Positions 1-8,760 of a stretch of 64,000 nt of DNA are shown here, piece after piece (position 1 is the first letter of the stretch; each line of letters starts with the position of its first letter). This stretch comes from Pseudoroseomonas aestuarii (GTDB lineage Bacteria > Pseudomonadota > Alphaproteobacteria > Acetobacterales > Acetobacteraceae), in the NCBI RefSeq assembly GCF_042651065.1, contig NZ_JBHSCH010000015.1:1-64000 (forward strand). The letters run 5' to 3'. Both the position numbers and the translations under genes were made by a program. Under the pieces are notes generated by a model. The model had not been told where the DNA came from and searched no databases. It saw only the letters and a program-made list of their open reading frames with translations.

Positions 1-212
1 GACCTGCTGGCGCGGGCGGGCGTGGCGCCGGCCGGGGCGGAACGGGCGGGCTTCGCCGAAGCCGTGCCGGAGCGGGCCGGCCTGTCGGCTGCCTTGGCCG
101 GGGCGGGCTTGCGGGTGGCGCCCTTGGCGGCGGGGCGGCTGGTGCTGCCGGTGCGCGAGGCCGTGCCGGTCTTGCGGCGGGTCTCGTCCGGGCTCTTCGG
201 GGTGCGGGCTAT
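1..212 (-). CDS. rsfS: Probable ribosomal silencing factor RsfS, N-terminal part, cut by window edge
   Basis: This is an open frame downstream of nadD on the same strand and runs off the window. The visible part encodes only a basic Ala/Pro/Lys/Arg/Thr-rich extension, with no conserved RsfS core yet. The name therefore rests on position: nadD is followed by rsfS in many bacteria. A perfect AGGAGG (218-223) sits five bases before an ATA codon at 212-210. There is no in-frame ATG, GTG, TTG or CTG in the visible region, so either ATA is used as start or the real start lies outside the window. The function would be binding L14 and blocking subunit joining when nutrients are short. Confidence 0.45.
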   Translation of the reverse strand, partial: MARTPKSPDETRRKTGTASRTGSTSRPAAKGATRKPAPAKAADRPARSGTASAKPARSAPAGATPARASR

Positions 213-294
213 GGCGGCCTCCTGTCGTGCTTTGTCGCGTCTTGTAGGGCTTGGCCCCCATCGGGGGCCAGCAATCCGTCCGTCGGGAGGGCTG

Positions 295-939
295 TCAGCC
301 CGTCCCTGTGATGTCGTGGCCGGCGCGGCGGAGGGCCGTCGCGCTGGCGGGGTGTTCGCGGGCCGGCACCAGGCTCCAGCCCGCATGCGGATGGCCGCCT
401 GGCGCCAGCAGCGCCCCTGGCAGCCGGCGGTGCCGCCGCAGCGTGCTGGCGGCGGCGACGCTCGGCGCCCGGTCCGTCCAGCCCGGTCGCGGCAGCACCG
501 CGATCGGCGTCCGCGCCGCCAGGGCGCGCCAGCGCCGCCAGCGCGGCAACTGCCAGAGATTGTCCGCGCCGATGATCCAGACGAAGCGCACACGCGGGAA
601 CAACCGTTGCAGCCGGGCCAGGGTTCGCGCGCTGTAGCGCTGGCCGATCGCCGCCTCCAGCCCGGTGGCGACGACCCGCACCCCGTCGGCGATGGCCTCG
701 GCCGAGGCCAGCCGCCGCGCGAAGGGCGCCATGCCGGCGCGCGGCTTCAGCGGGTTGCCGGGCGAGACCAGCAGCCACACCTGGTCCAGCCGCAGCGCGC
801 GGCGCGCCTGCTCGGCCACGTGGCGGTGGCCGTCATGCGCCGGGTTGAAGCTGCCGCCCAGCAGGCCGATGCGCCGCCGCCGCCCGTCGCCATGCGGCCC
901 CGGCGCGGCGAGGCCGGCGGGAGAGGGAAGCCGGTTCAG
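295..939 (-). CDS. nadD: Nicotinate-nucleotide adenylyltransferase
   Basis: NadD adenylylates nicotinate mononucleotide to deamido-NAD in NAD synthesis. The N-terminal nucleotidyltransferase motif GGSFNPAHDGH is clear, and a later IIGADNLWQLPRW segment is typical of the family. About 214 residues from the chosen start fits the usual size. The start is uncertain: there is no in-frame ATG near the motif. A CTG at 939 overlaps the proA stop codon and would couple the two genes, but a shorter start nearer the motif cannot be excluded. It is the sixth gene of the rplU-rpmA-obgE-proB-proA-nadD series. Confidence 0.85.
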   Translation of the reverse strand: MNRLPSPAGLAAPGPHGDGRRRRIGLLGGSFNPAHDGHRHVAEQARRALRLDQVWLLVSPGNPLKPRAGMAPFARRLASAEAIADGVRVVATGLEAAIGQRYSARTLARLQRLFPRVRFVWIIGADNLWQLPRWRRWRALAARTPIAVLPRPGWTDRAPSVAAASTLRRHRRLPGALLAPGGHPHAGWSLVPAREHPASATALRRAGHDITGTG

Positions 940-2195
940 GGCCGGGTCTGCCCTGTGCCCAGCACCTGGTAGCGGTAGGTGCAGAGCTGCTCCAGCCCGA
1001 CCGGCCCGCGTGCATGCATCCGCCCCGTGGCGATGCCAATCTCGGCGCCGAAGCCGAACTCGCCGCCGTCGCAGAACTGGGTGGAGGCGTTCCAGAGGCC
1101 GACGGCGGAGTCGAGGCCGTCGAGGAACCGGGTGGCCACCGCCGCATCCTCGGTGATGATGGCCTCGGTGTGCTCGCTGCCATGCCGGCGGATATGCGCC
1201 AGCGCGTCCTCCACCCCGTCCACCACGGCGATGGAGAGGATGGCGTCCAGCCACTCGGTGCCGAAATCGGCCTCGGTGGCGGGTGGCAGGCCGGGGAGGA
1301 TGGCGCGGGCGCGCTCATCGGCGCGGAAGTCGCAGCCCAGCGCGCGCAAATCCTCCACCAGCAGCGGCAGCAGGGAAGGGGCGATGGCGGCGTCGATCAG
1401 CAGCGTCTCGGTGGCGCCGCAGACGCCGGTGCGGCGCATCTTGGCATTGGCCAGCACGGCGCGCGCCATGGTGGGGTCGGCGGCGGCGTGGATGTAGGTG
1501 TGGTTCAGCCCCTCGGCATGGGCCAGCACCGGCACCCGCGCCTCCTGCATCACCCGCGTCACCAGCCCCTTGCCGCCGCGCGGGATGATGAGGTCGATCA
1601 GCCCCGCCGCGCCGAGCATGGCGCCGACGAAGGCGCGGTCCTGGGTGGGGGCCATCTGCACCGCGGCCTCGGGCAGCCCGGCCGCGCGCAGCCCCTCCAC
1701 GATGCAGGCATGGATGGCGGCGGCCGAGCGCGCGCCCTCGCTGCCGCCGCGCAGCAGCACCGCCGAGCCGGCCTTCAGGCAGAGCCCGGCGGCATCGGCC
1801 GTCACGTTCGGGCGGCTCTCGTAGATCATGCCGATGACGCCGAGCGGCTGCGCCACGCGGCGGATGACGAGGCCGTTGGGGCGCGTCCACTCGGCCAGCA
1901 CGCGGCCCGCCGGGTCGGGCAGGGCGGCGATCTCCTCCAGCCCCTGGGCCATCGCCTCCACCCGCGCCGGGTTCAGCGTCAGCCGGTCGCGGAAGGAACT
2001 GGCGAGGTCGGGCGCGGCGGCGAGGTCGGCGGCGTTGGCGGCCAGGATGTCTGTCAGTCGGGCGCGCAGGGCGGCGGCGGCGGCGCGCAGCGCCGCGTCC
2101 TTCGACGGTCGGTCCGCCCGCGCCAGCCGGGTGGCGGCCGCGCGGGCCGCCTGGGCGACAGGGAGGATCGGGTTCGTCATCGCGTCCACGGTCAT
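936..2195 (-). CDS. proA: Glutamate-5-semialdehyde dehydrogenase (gamma-glutamyl phosphate reductase)
   Basis: ProA reduces gamma-glutamyl phosphate with NADPH to glutamate semialdehyde, the second step of proline synthesis. The 419-residue length is normal. The aldehyde-dehydrogenase-like fold shows the catalytic cysteine region MRRTGVCGATE. The N-terminus could begin at the first Met or at a second Met five residues on (MTNP). It lies just after proB on the same strand, separated by a 68-base gap that holds a hairpin repeat. Confidence 0.97.
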   Translation of the reverse strand: MTVDAMTNPILPVAQAARAAATRLARADRPSKDAALRAAAAALRARLTDILAANAADLAAAPDLASSFRDRLTLNPARVEAMAQGLEEIAALPDPAGRVLAEWTRPNGLVIRRVAQPLGVIGMIYESRPNVTADAAGLCLKAGSAVLLRGGSEGARSAAAIHACIVEGLRAAGLPEAAVQMAPTQDRAFVGAMLGAAGLIDLIIPRGGKGLVTRVMQEARVPVLAHAEGLNHTYIHAAADPTMARAVLANAKMRRTGVCGATETLLIDAAIAPSLLPLLVEDLRALGCDFRADERARAILPGLPPATEADFGTEWLDAILSIAVVDGVEDALAHIRRHGSEHTEAIITEDAAVATRFLDGLDSAVGLWNASTQFCDGGEFGFGAEIGIATGRMHARGPVGLEQLCTYRYQVLGTGQTRP

Positions 2196-2214
2196 GCGTT
2201 CCTTGGGGCTCGGA

Positions 2215-2266
2215 AGGCCAGGGGAGAATAAATTCTCCCCCGGACCCCCTCATCTTTTTTCTGTCA
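2215..2266. repeat. Intergenic hairpin repeat between proB and proA (copy A)
   Basis: An 8-bp stem (GGGGAGAA / TTCTCCCC, loop TAAA, 2221-2240) is followed on the plus strand by a C-rich patch and a T-run, CATCTTTTTTCTGTC. The flanks AAGGCCAGGGGA and CATCTTNTTTCTGTC recur at 51818-51877, so this looks like a dispersed repeat rather than a gene-specific site. On the transcribed (minus) strand no T-run follows the stem, so it should not terminate proBA transcription. Confidence 0.55.
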
Positions 2267-3379
2267 GAGAAGGACCAGGTCGTCGCGGTGGATGATCTCG
2301 TCCCGCCCGCGCCAGCCCAGGATGGCCTCGATCTCCTCCGAGCGGCAGCCGGCGATCTGGCGGGCCGCCTCGGCGTCGTAGGCCGAGAGGCCGCGCGCCA
2401 GCTCCAGCCCGGCCTCGTCCCGCACGGAGAGCGGGTCGCCACGGCCGAACTCGCCCTCCACGCCACGCACCCCGGCCGGCAGCAGCGAGGAGCCGGCGCG
2501 CAGCGCACGCGCCGCCCCCGCATCGACCCGCAGCACGCCGAGCGGCGCCAGGCTGCCGGCGATCCACTGCTTGCGCGCCGAGCGCCCCTCCGGCGCAGGC
2601 AGGAACCAGGAGCAGCGCGCCCCTTCCTCCAGCGCGCGCAGCGGGTTGTCCCGCTTGCCCAGCGCGATGGCCATGGCGCAGCCCGCGCCATTGGCGATGC
2701 GCGCCGCGATCAGCTTGGTCCGCATGCCGCCCGAAGAATAGCCCGGCGGCGGCTCGCCCCCCATGGCCATGATCTCGTCCGTCACGCGCTCCACCACGGG
2801 CAGGTGACGGGCGGCAGGGTCGTTGCGCGGGTCGGCGGTGTAGAGGCCGTCGATGTCGGAGAGCAGCACCAGCGCGTCAGCGTGGATCATCTCGGCGACG
2901 CGCGCGGCGAGGCGGTCATTGTCGCCGAAGCGGATCTCGGCGGTGGCCACCGTGTCGTTCTCGTTGATGACGGGGACGCAGCCGAGGTCGAGCAGCGTGC
3001 CCAGCGTGGCGCGGGCGTTGAGGTAGCGGCGGCGGTCCTCGCTGTCCTCCAGCGTCAGCAGCAGCTGCGCGGCGTTCAGCCCGTGCTGCGAGAGGGCGGC
3101 CTGCCAGGCGCCGGCCAGGCGGATCTGCCCCACCGCGGCGGCGGCCTGCTTCTCCTCGAGGCGCAGCTTGCGGCGCGTCAGCCCCAGCGCCCGGCGGGCG
3201 AGCGCGATGGCGCCGGAGGAGACCAGCACCACCTCGACGCCGCGCGCGCGCAGCGCCGCCACATCGGCCGCGACGGAGGCGATCCAGCCCTCGCGCGGCG
3301 CCGCCGTCGCCTCGTCCACCACCAGGGCGGAGCCGATCTTGACGACAACGCGGCGGGCGGTGGCGAGGGAGGGAATCAT
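2264..3379 (-). CDS. proB: Glutamate 5-kinase
   Basis: ProB phosphorylates glutamate, the first and usually proline-inhibited step of proline synthesis. The 371 residues comprise an N-terminal amino-acid-kinase domain (VVVKIGSALV near residue 11, SDIDGLYTADPR in the middle) and a C-terminal PUA domain from about residue 280. The start ATG overlaps the obgE stop codon by three bases (ATGA), indicating translational coupling. Confidence 0.97.
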   Translation of the reverse strand: MIPSLATARRVVVKIGSALVVDEATAAPREGWIASVAADVAALRARGVEVVLVSSGAIALARRALGLTRRKLRLEEKQAAAAVGQIRLAGAWQAALSQHGLNAAQLLLTLEDSEDRRRYLNARATLGTLLDLGCVPVINENDTVATAEIRFGDNDRLAARVAEMIHADALVLLSDIDGLYTADPRNDPAARHLPVVERVTDEIMAMGGEPPPGYSSGGMRTKLIAARIANGAGCAMAIALGKRDNPLRALEEGARCSWFLPAPEGRSARKQWIAGSLAPLGVLRVDAGAARALRAGSSLLPAGVRGVEGEFGRGDPLSVRDEAGLELARGLSAYDAEAARQIAGCRSEEIEAILGWRGRDEIIHRDDLVLL

Positions 3380-4386
3380 CCGGGCTGGCTCTCGCGGTGG
3401 CGGTAGATGGTGTCGGCCAGGGCGCGCAGAGTCTCGGGCACGCCCTCCTGGGTGGCGCCGCTGATCAGCCGCACGGGGCGGCCGGTGGCGCGCTCCAGCG
3501 CCTTCACGCGGCTGGCGCGGGCCTGCGGCGTCATGGCGTCGGTCTTGTTCAGCGCGATGATCTCGGGCTTCTCCGAGAGGCCGCCGCCATAGCCCTCCAG
3601 CTCGGCGCGCACCGTCTCGTAGGCCCGCACGGGGTCGGGCTGGCTGCCGTCGATCAGGTGCAGCAGCACGGCGCAGCGCTCGACATGGCCAAGGAAGCGG
3701 GTACCGAGCCCGGCGCCCTCATGCGCGCCCTCGATCAGGCCGGGGATGTCGGCCAGCACGAATTCCTCGGTGGCGTTCAGCCGCACCACGCCGAGCTGCG
3801 GCGTTAGCGTGGTGAAGGGATAGTCGGCGATCTTGGGCCGCGCCGCGCTGGCCACCGACAGGAAGGTGGACTTGCCGGCATTGGGCAGGCCGACCAGCCC
3901 GGCATCGGCGATCAGCTTCAGCCGCAGCCAGAGCCAGCGCTCCTCGCCGGGGTAGCCCTTGTCGGCGCGGCGGGGGGCGCGGTTGGTGCTGGTCTTGAAG
4001 TGCGCGTTGCCGTGGCCGCCATCGCCGCCCACGCAGATGGTGGCGCGCTGGCCGGCGACGGTCAGGTCGGCCAGCACCGTCTCCTTGTCCTCGTCGAGCA
4101 CGACGGTGCCCACCGGCACCTTCAGCACCACATCCTCGGAGCCCGCGCCGGTGCGGTCGGAGCCCGCGCCGTTGCCGCCCTTGCGGGCCTTGAAGTGCTG
4201 GGCGTAGCGGTAGTCGATGAGGGTGTTCAGGCCGGGCACTGCCTCGACGATGATGTCGCCGCCCTTGCCGCCATTGCCGCCATCGGGGCCGCCGAACTCG
4301 ATGTACTTCTCGCGGCGGAAGGCGATGACGCCATCGCCGCCGTCACCGGCCTTCACCCAGATCTTGGCTTCGTCGAGGAATTTCAT
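3376..4386 (-). CDS. obgE: Obg family GTPase
   Basis: This is an essential ribosome-associated GTPase acting in 50S maturation and stress control. The glycine-rich Obg fold occupies about residues 1-158 (GGDGGDGVIAFRREK, GGNGGKGGD). The G domain follows with the P-loop GLPNAGKST, G3 DIPGLIEGAHEGAGLG and G4 NKTD. At 336 residues it lacks the longer C-terminal OCT domain of some homologues. It sits between rpmA and proB; a good terminator lies in its upstream gap, so part of its transcription may come from another promoter or read-through. Confidence 0.97.
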   Translation of the reverse strand: MKFLDEAKIWVKAGDGGDGVIAFRREKYIEFGGPDGGNGGKGGDIIVEAVPGLNTLIDYRYAQHFKARKGGNGAGSDRTGAGSEDVVLKVPVGTVVLDEDKETVLADLTVAGQRATICVGGDGGHGNAHFKTSTNRAPRRADKGYPGEERWLWLRLKLIADAGLVGLPNAGKSTFLSVASAARPKIADYPFTTLTPQLGVVRLNATEEFVLADIPGLIEGAHEGAGLGTRFLGHVERCAVLLHLIDGSQPDPVRAYETVRAELEGYGGGLSEKPEIIALNKTDAMTPQARASRVKALERATGRPVRLISGATQEGVPETLRALADTIYRHRESQPG

Positions 4387-4424
4387 GGGGAGGTGGTCCG
4401 GGGGAGGGAATGCGGTCTTGCAAC

Positions 4425-4452
4425 GAAAAACGGGGGCCTTGCGGCCCCCGTT
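4425..4452 (-). terminator. Rho-independent terminator after rpmA
   Basis: A perfect 10-bp GC-rich stem (AACGGGGGCC / GGCCCCCGTT, 4-base loop) is followed on the minus strand by TTTTTCG. It lies between the rpmA stop and the obgE start, so it should end or attenuate rplU-rpmA transcripts and lower obgE-proBA expression relative to the ribosomal proteins. Confidence 0.8.
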
Positions 4453-4484
4453 CGCGGTCTATCCGGCTCGCGGAGGCGCGCGTG

Positions 4485-4754
4485 TTACTCGGCGGCCTGC
4501 GGCAGCGGCTCGACGGAGACGTGAACGCGGCCCTCGGCGCGGCGGGTGAACTTCACCTTGCCCTCGATGGCGGCGTGGATCGAGTGGGTGCGGCCGACGA
4601 GCACGTTGGTGCCCGGGACCATCTTCGTGCCGCGCTGGGTGACGATGATGTTGCCGGCCAGCACGTGCTCGCCGCCGAACTTCTTCACGCCAAGCCGCTT
4701 ACCTGCAGAGTCGCGCCCGTTGCGGGAGGAGCCGCCGGCCTTTTTGTGCGCCAT
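4485..4754 (-). CDS. rpmA: 50S ribosomal protein L27
   Basis: L27 reaches the peptidyl-transferase centre of the 50S subunit. The 89 residues begin MAHKKAGGSSRNGRDS, the conserved flexible N-terminus, so no N-terminal processing motif is present. It lies 26 bases downstream of rplU in the standard rplU-rpmA pair. Confidence 0.98.
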   Translation of the reverse strand: MAHKKAGGSSRNGRDSAGKRLGVKKFGGEHVLAGNIIVTQRGTKMVPGTNVLVGRTHSIHAAIEGKVKFTRRAEGRVHVSVEPLPQAAE

Positions 4755-4780
4755 GGTTGGTGTCTCCTAAGACTGTCTGT

Positions 4781-5098
4781 TCAGGCCGCGGCGATGCCGG
4801 CGATGCGCAGCACGGTCTGGTGCTGGCGGTGGCCGTTCTTGCGGCGGCTGTTCTGCCGGCGGCGCTTCTTGAAGATGATGACCTTGTCACCGCGCTTGTG
4901 CTCGACAACCGTGGCGGTGACGCTGGCGCCAGCCACGATGGGCGCGCCGATCGTCAGCCCGGCCTCGCCGGAGATGGCCAGGACATCCTGGAAGGTGATG
5001 GTCTGGCCGGGTTCGGCCTCCAGCTTCTCGACGATCAGCACGGCGTCCGGGGTGACGCGGTACTGCTTGCCGCCGGTGCGGATCACTGCGTAGGTCAT
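4781..5098 (-). CDS. rplU: 50S ribosomal protein L21
   Basis: L21 is a 23S rRNA-binding 50S protein. The 105 residues start MTYAVIRTGGKQYRV and contain the conserved KKRRRQNSRRKNGHRQ segment near the C-terminus. A longer open frame upstream is not supported: the family always starts at this MxYAV motif, and a strong promoter sits 100-130 bases upstream. First gene of the operon. Confidence 0.98.
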   Translation of the reverse strand: MTYAVIRTGGKQYRVTPDAVLIVEKLEAEPGQTITFQDVLAISGEAGLTIGAPIVAGASVTATVVEHKRGDKVIIFKKRRRQNSRRKNGHRQHQTVLRIAGIAAA

Positions 5099-5199
5099 GG
5101 GGCGCCCTGAAAAAGCTCTGCCGTACTGGCCTGATCTGAAACGATGGTCGGCCGAGAAACGGCCATCGGCGCGACACGAGGCCTCGCCGGGAGGAGGGG

Positions 5200-5229
5200 C
5201 GTATAGCCCCGGGGGGTCGGGGGAGTCAA
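5200..5229 (-). promoter_or_regulatory. Promoter of the rplU-rpmA operon
   Basis: On the minus strand TTGACT (5229-5224) and TATACG (5205-5200) are separated by 18 bases, a near-consensus sigma-70-type promoter. It leaves a leader of roughly 95 bases before rplU and points away from the tRNA-Ser promoter. Confidence 0.7.
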
Positions 5230-5270
5230 CGCGGCGGGGCGGATTCGACGAATTTCCCCGCAAGTCTGCG

Positions 5271-5299
5271 TTGCGTCCGGCGTGAAGCCCCTCTATACC
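5271..5299 (+). promoter_or_regulatory. Promoter of tRNA-Ser
   Basis: TTGCGT (5271-5276) and TATACC (5294-5299) are spaced by exactly 17 bases and end 27 bases before the mature tRNA 5' end, a good housekeeping promoter. It is back to back with the rplU promoter, about 40 bases away. Confidence 0.7.
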
Positions 5300-5326
5300 C
5301 CGCCCGCCTGACGACCGAGGCGCCGC

Positions 5327-5416
<90 letters not shown>

Positions 5417-5620
5417 TTCCCCCCCCCGCCAGCATCTCTCGCCTTGCCGGCCTCCGACTGCGCCCATCCTCTTCTGGGCCTGCGTGCGAGCGCAGAGGGA
5501 AGGGTAAGTCCGGACAGGCGGGGCCATGGATATGCTTATCCCTCGGCCCTCTTACCTATTGTTACCGACGCGCCGCGCTCCTCGCCGTAACATCCTCGCG
5601 GATCATCATCGCGAGATGCC

Positions 5621-5818
5621 ATGCCACGCTTTCGATGCCTCGCCCTCCTGCTGCTCCTCGGCGGCTGCGCCGCCTCGGGAGAGCTGGAGATGACGGAGGA
5701 GCCGGACCGGGACGGCATCCTGGTCGGCGGGGAGACCGATCCCTGGCGGTACCGGCCCTACCGCGGGCAGGACGATGCCGCGCTCCTGCCCTATGTGCGC
5801 TACAGCCGGCCCTTCTGA
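5621..5818 (+). CDS. Small putative lipoprotein
   Basis: The 65-residue protein has a hydrophobic N-terminus and a lipobox (LLGGC, Cys16), so it is probably lipid-anchored in the envelope. The mature part is about 50 residues, acidic at first (GELEMTEEPDRD) and then Tyr/Arg-rich (WRYRPYRGQDD...YVRYSRPF). No family is recognised. It stands alone between the tRNA gene and the convergent mrp operon. The lipobox and length support a real gene, but the role is unknown. Confidence 0.7.
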   Translation: MPRFRCLALLLLLGGCAASGELEMTEEPDRDGILVGGETDPWRYRPYRGQDDAALLPYVRYSRPF

Positions 5819-5836
5819 GCGGCGCGGCGCCGGCGG

Positions 5837-6214
5837 TCAGGGCTTGCGGCGGGCACGCTGCTCCAGCGGCTTCTTGGCCCGGCCGATCTCGGCCGCCAGC
5901 GCCCCGTCATCGTCGAGGCCGGGCGCCAGGGCGCCCGAGACGAAGGCGGCGCGCCCGAGCAGATGCCCCGAGATGGGGATGGTCAGCAGCAGGAAGAGGA
6001 TGGCGCAGAGCCCGACCAGCGTGGCGTCCGTCCGCTGCAATTCCAGCACCACGCCCAGGATCACGAAGCCGGCGCCGAGCGTGCCGGCCTTGGTGGCCGC
6101 GTGCATGCGCTGGAACGGGTCGGCGAAGCGCAGCACGCCGAGGGCGGCGGCGAAGAGGAACACCACGCCCAGGAACTTGGCGGCCAGCGCCAGGAGAAGC
6201 AGCAGGGTGGTCAT
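5837..6214 (-). CDS. mrpG: Mrp cation/proton antiporter subunit G
   Basis: This small membrane subunit (125 residues, three predicted helices, PhaG/MnhG family) is the last gene of the seven-gene Mrp operon. Its ATG overlaps the mrpF stop (ATGA). The LRFADPFQRMHAATKAGTLG segment is typical of MnhG. The C-terminal 30 residues are charged and probably cytoplasmic. Confidence 0.93.
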   Translation of the reverse strand: MTTLLLLLALAAKFLGVVFLFAAALGVLRFADPFQRMHAATKAGTLGAGFVILGVVLELQRTDATLVGLCAILFLLLTIPISGHLLGRAAFVSGALAPGLDDDGALAAEIGRAKKPLEQRARRKP

Positions 6215-6504
6215 CCGCGTGGCCCCTTCTTGCGCTCCAGGAAGGCGGCCAGGGCGCAGGTGGCGACGAAGCTGATCAGCGAGATGCCGAAGGCCACGTC
6301 CAGGAATTCGCGCCGCAGCGTGACGGAGGCGACCAGCGCGGCGATGGCCACGGCCAGGCCGGTCAGCATGTCGAGCGCCACGAAGCGGTCGGCATAGCCG
6401 GGGCCGTTCAGCATTCGGGCGCAGGTCATGCCGAGCGGGACCATCAGCAGCAGGATGAGCGCCGTCGAGAGCCAGTCGAACAGGGAGGAGAGCGTGGCCA
6501 TCAT
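6211..6504 (-). CDS. mrpF: Mrp cation/proton antiporter subunit F
   Basis: This is a 97-residue membrane protein with three hydrophobic segments and the MnhF-like GPGYADRFVALDMLTG motif. Two adjacent Met codons at the start overlap the end of mrpE. It is translationally coupled on both sides. Confidence 0.93.
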   Translation of the reverse strand: MMATLSSLFDWLSTALILLLMVPLGMTCARMLNGPGYADRFVALDMLTGLAVAIAALVASVTLRREFLDVAFGISLISFVATCALAAFLERKKGPRG

Positions 6505-6848
6505 CCTTCGATCCTCCGGATCCTGTCTTCAAAGGCGGTGCGGATGCCGGCGATGATCTCCTCCGGCGCCGTGATGTCCAGAGCGTGGATATAGAGGGTG
6601 CGGCGGTCCTCGCTGACATGCAGCGAGCAGGTGCCGGGCGTCAGCGTGATGAGGTTGGCCAGCATGGCTGTGCCGAACTCCGTCCGCAGCGCGATGGGGT
6701 AGGCGATGATGCCGGAGCGCATCCGCGGGTCGCGCGCGAAGGCGAGCCGGGCGACGAAGACTGAGGACTTCACCAGCTCCGCCAGGAACACCACCGCGAG
6801 CACCGCCATGCCGGCCAAGCGGGGCGGGGAGAGCAGGCGCAGGCTCAT
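6501..6848 (-). CDS. mrpE: Mrp cation/proton antiporter subunit E
   Basis: The 115 residues show a hydrophobic N-terminus followed by a conserved cytoplasmic part: LANLITLTPGTCSLHVSEDR, then LYIHALDI. MnhE subunits usually run to about 160 residues, so this is a short form lacking one N-terminal helix. The start ATG at 6848 overlaps the mrpD end by four bases. Confidence 0.92.
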   Translation of the reverse strand: MSLRLLSPPRLAGMAVLAVVFLAELVKSSVFVARLAFARDPRMRSGIIAYPIALRTEFGTAMLANLITLTPGTCSLHVSEDRRTLYIHALDITAPEEIIAGIRTAFEDRIRRIEG

Positions 6849-8376
6849 GGGCGCGGCTCCGCCATCGCGCCGCCCTCCGCCGGCACCGCGCCCAGCACGG
6901 CGGCGATGTAGTCGGACGGCTCGACCAGCGCCTGTGCGGCGGACTGGGCATAGGCCACGAAGGGCTCCGCCTGCAGGCCGATCGCCACCGTCACCGCCGC
7001 CAGCAGCGCGATGGCCGCCAGCATCGGCGCCGGCACGGCGCGGGCGGTGGGGCGCGGCATCAGCGGGTCCTTCCAGAAGGCTTCCATCCAGATCTTGGTC
7101 ATGGAGTAGAGGGTCAGGATGCCGGTCACCAGCGCCACGGCCGCCAGCCAGCCCTGGCCGCCGCGGAAGCTGGCGTCGATCACCATGAACTTGGCCCAGA
7201 AGCCGGAGAGCGGCGGGATGCCGCCGAGCGAGAGGGCGGGCACCAGGAACAGCGCCGCCAGCAGCGGGCTGCGCCGCATCAGCCCGCCGCTCTGGCGCAG
7301 GTCGAAGGTGCCGGAGGCGCGGTGGATGGCGCCCGCCAGCAGGAACAGGTTCGCCTTCACCACGATGTGGTGGATGATGTAGAAGATGCCGCCCGCCAGC
7401 GCCGCCGGCGTCGCCACCGCCAGCCCCAGCAGCATGTAGCCGATCTGGCTGACGATGTGGAACGACAGGATGCGGCGCACATCCCACTGCACCGCCGCGC
7501 CGAACACGCCGAACAGCATGGTGCAGGCCGCCATCACCGCCAGGATCTCGCGCAGGCCGCTGCCCTCCACCGTGAAGATCAGGGTGAAGACGCGGAAGCA
7601 GGCATAGACGCCGACCTTGGTCAGCAGCCCGGCGAAGATCGCGGCCACCGTGATCGAGGCGGTGTGGTAGGAGGCGGGCAGCCAGAAGAACAGCGGGAAG
7701 TAGCCCGCCTTGATGCCGAAGCCGCAGAGCAGCAGCAGCGCCGAGATGGTGAGCGTCAGCGACGGCCCGGCCTGCGGCAGCACCACCGCGAGGTCGGCCA
7801 TGTTGAGCGTGCCGGCGACGCCGTAGAGCAGCGCCACGGCCATCAGGAAGATCAGCGTCGAGAACAGGTTGAGGACGGCGTACTTCAGCACGCCGTCGAG
7901 CTGCGCGCGGGTGCGGCCGATGACCAGCAGCCCCATCGCGGTGATCAGCATCACCTCGAACCAGACATAGAGGTTGAAGATGTCGCCGGTGAGGAAGGCG
8001 CCGTTCACGCCGGCCAGCATGCCGTGGAACAGCGGGTGGAAGCCCGCCCGCTCCTCGCGCCGGCGGATGTCGGCCTGGCCGAACAGCCATGTGGCGAAGG
8101 CCATCAGCCCGGTGATGGCGGCCATGGCGGCGCTGAAGCGGTCGGCCACGAAGCTGACGCCGAAGGGCGCCGCCCAGCCGCCGAACTGCACGGCCTGCAC
8201 CCCCTCCGCCCGCACCTGCCACAGCAGCAGCAGGGTGGCGGCGAACATCAGCAGCACGCCGGCGGCGGAGATGGCGCGCTGCGCGGCCAGCCGCTGCCAG
8301 CAGCAGGCCGCCAGCGCCGCCGTGGCCAGCGGGATGGCCACCGGCCACAGCACGGCCTGCGCCAGGAGCATGCCGC

Positions 8377-8380
<4 letters not shown>
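6845..8380 (-). CDS. mrpD: Mrp cation/proton antiporter subunit D
   Basis: This 511-residue polytopic protein is of the NADH-quinone oxidoreductase subunit N/M type (proton-translocating helices). MrpD and MrpA are the two large subunits thought to form the ion pathways. Family features seen are YVWFEVMLITAMGLLV, a lysine-containing GFGIKAGYFPLFFWLPASYHTA helix pair, and the HHIVVKANLF segment. It starts with GTG, overlapping the mrpC stop (GTGA). Confidence 0.95.

Positions 8381-8756
<376 letters not shown>

Positions 8757-8760
<4 letters not shown>

Noticed and set aside
22..972. Long plus-strand open frames over nadD
   Set aside because: Arg/Pro/Ala-rich shadow of nadD and the rsfS extension on the other strand; no motif or ribosome site.
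1014..2231. 405-residue plus-strand frame over proA
   Set aside because: Low-complexity Gly/Arg/Gln/His-rich shadow; proA on the minus strand has full family motifs.
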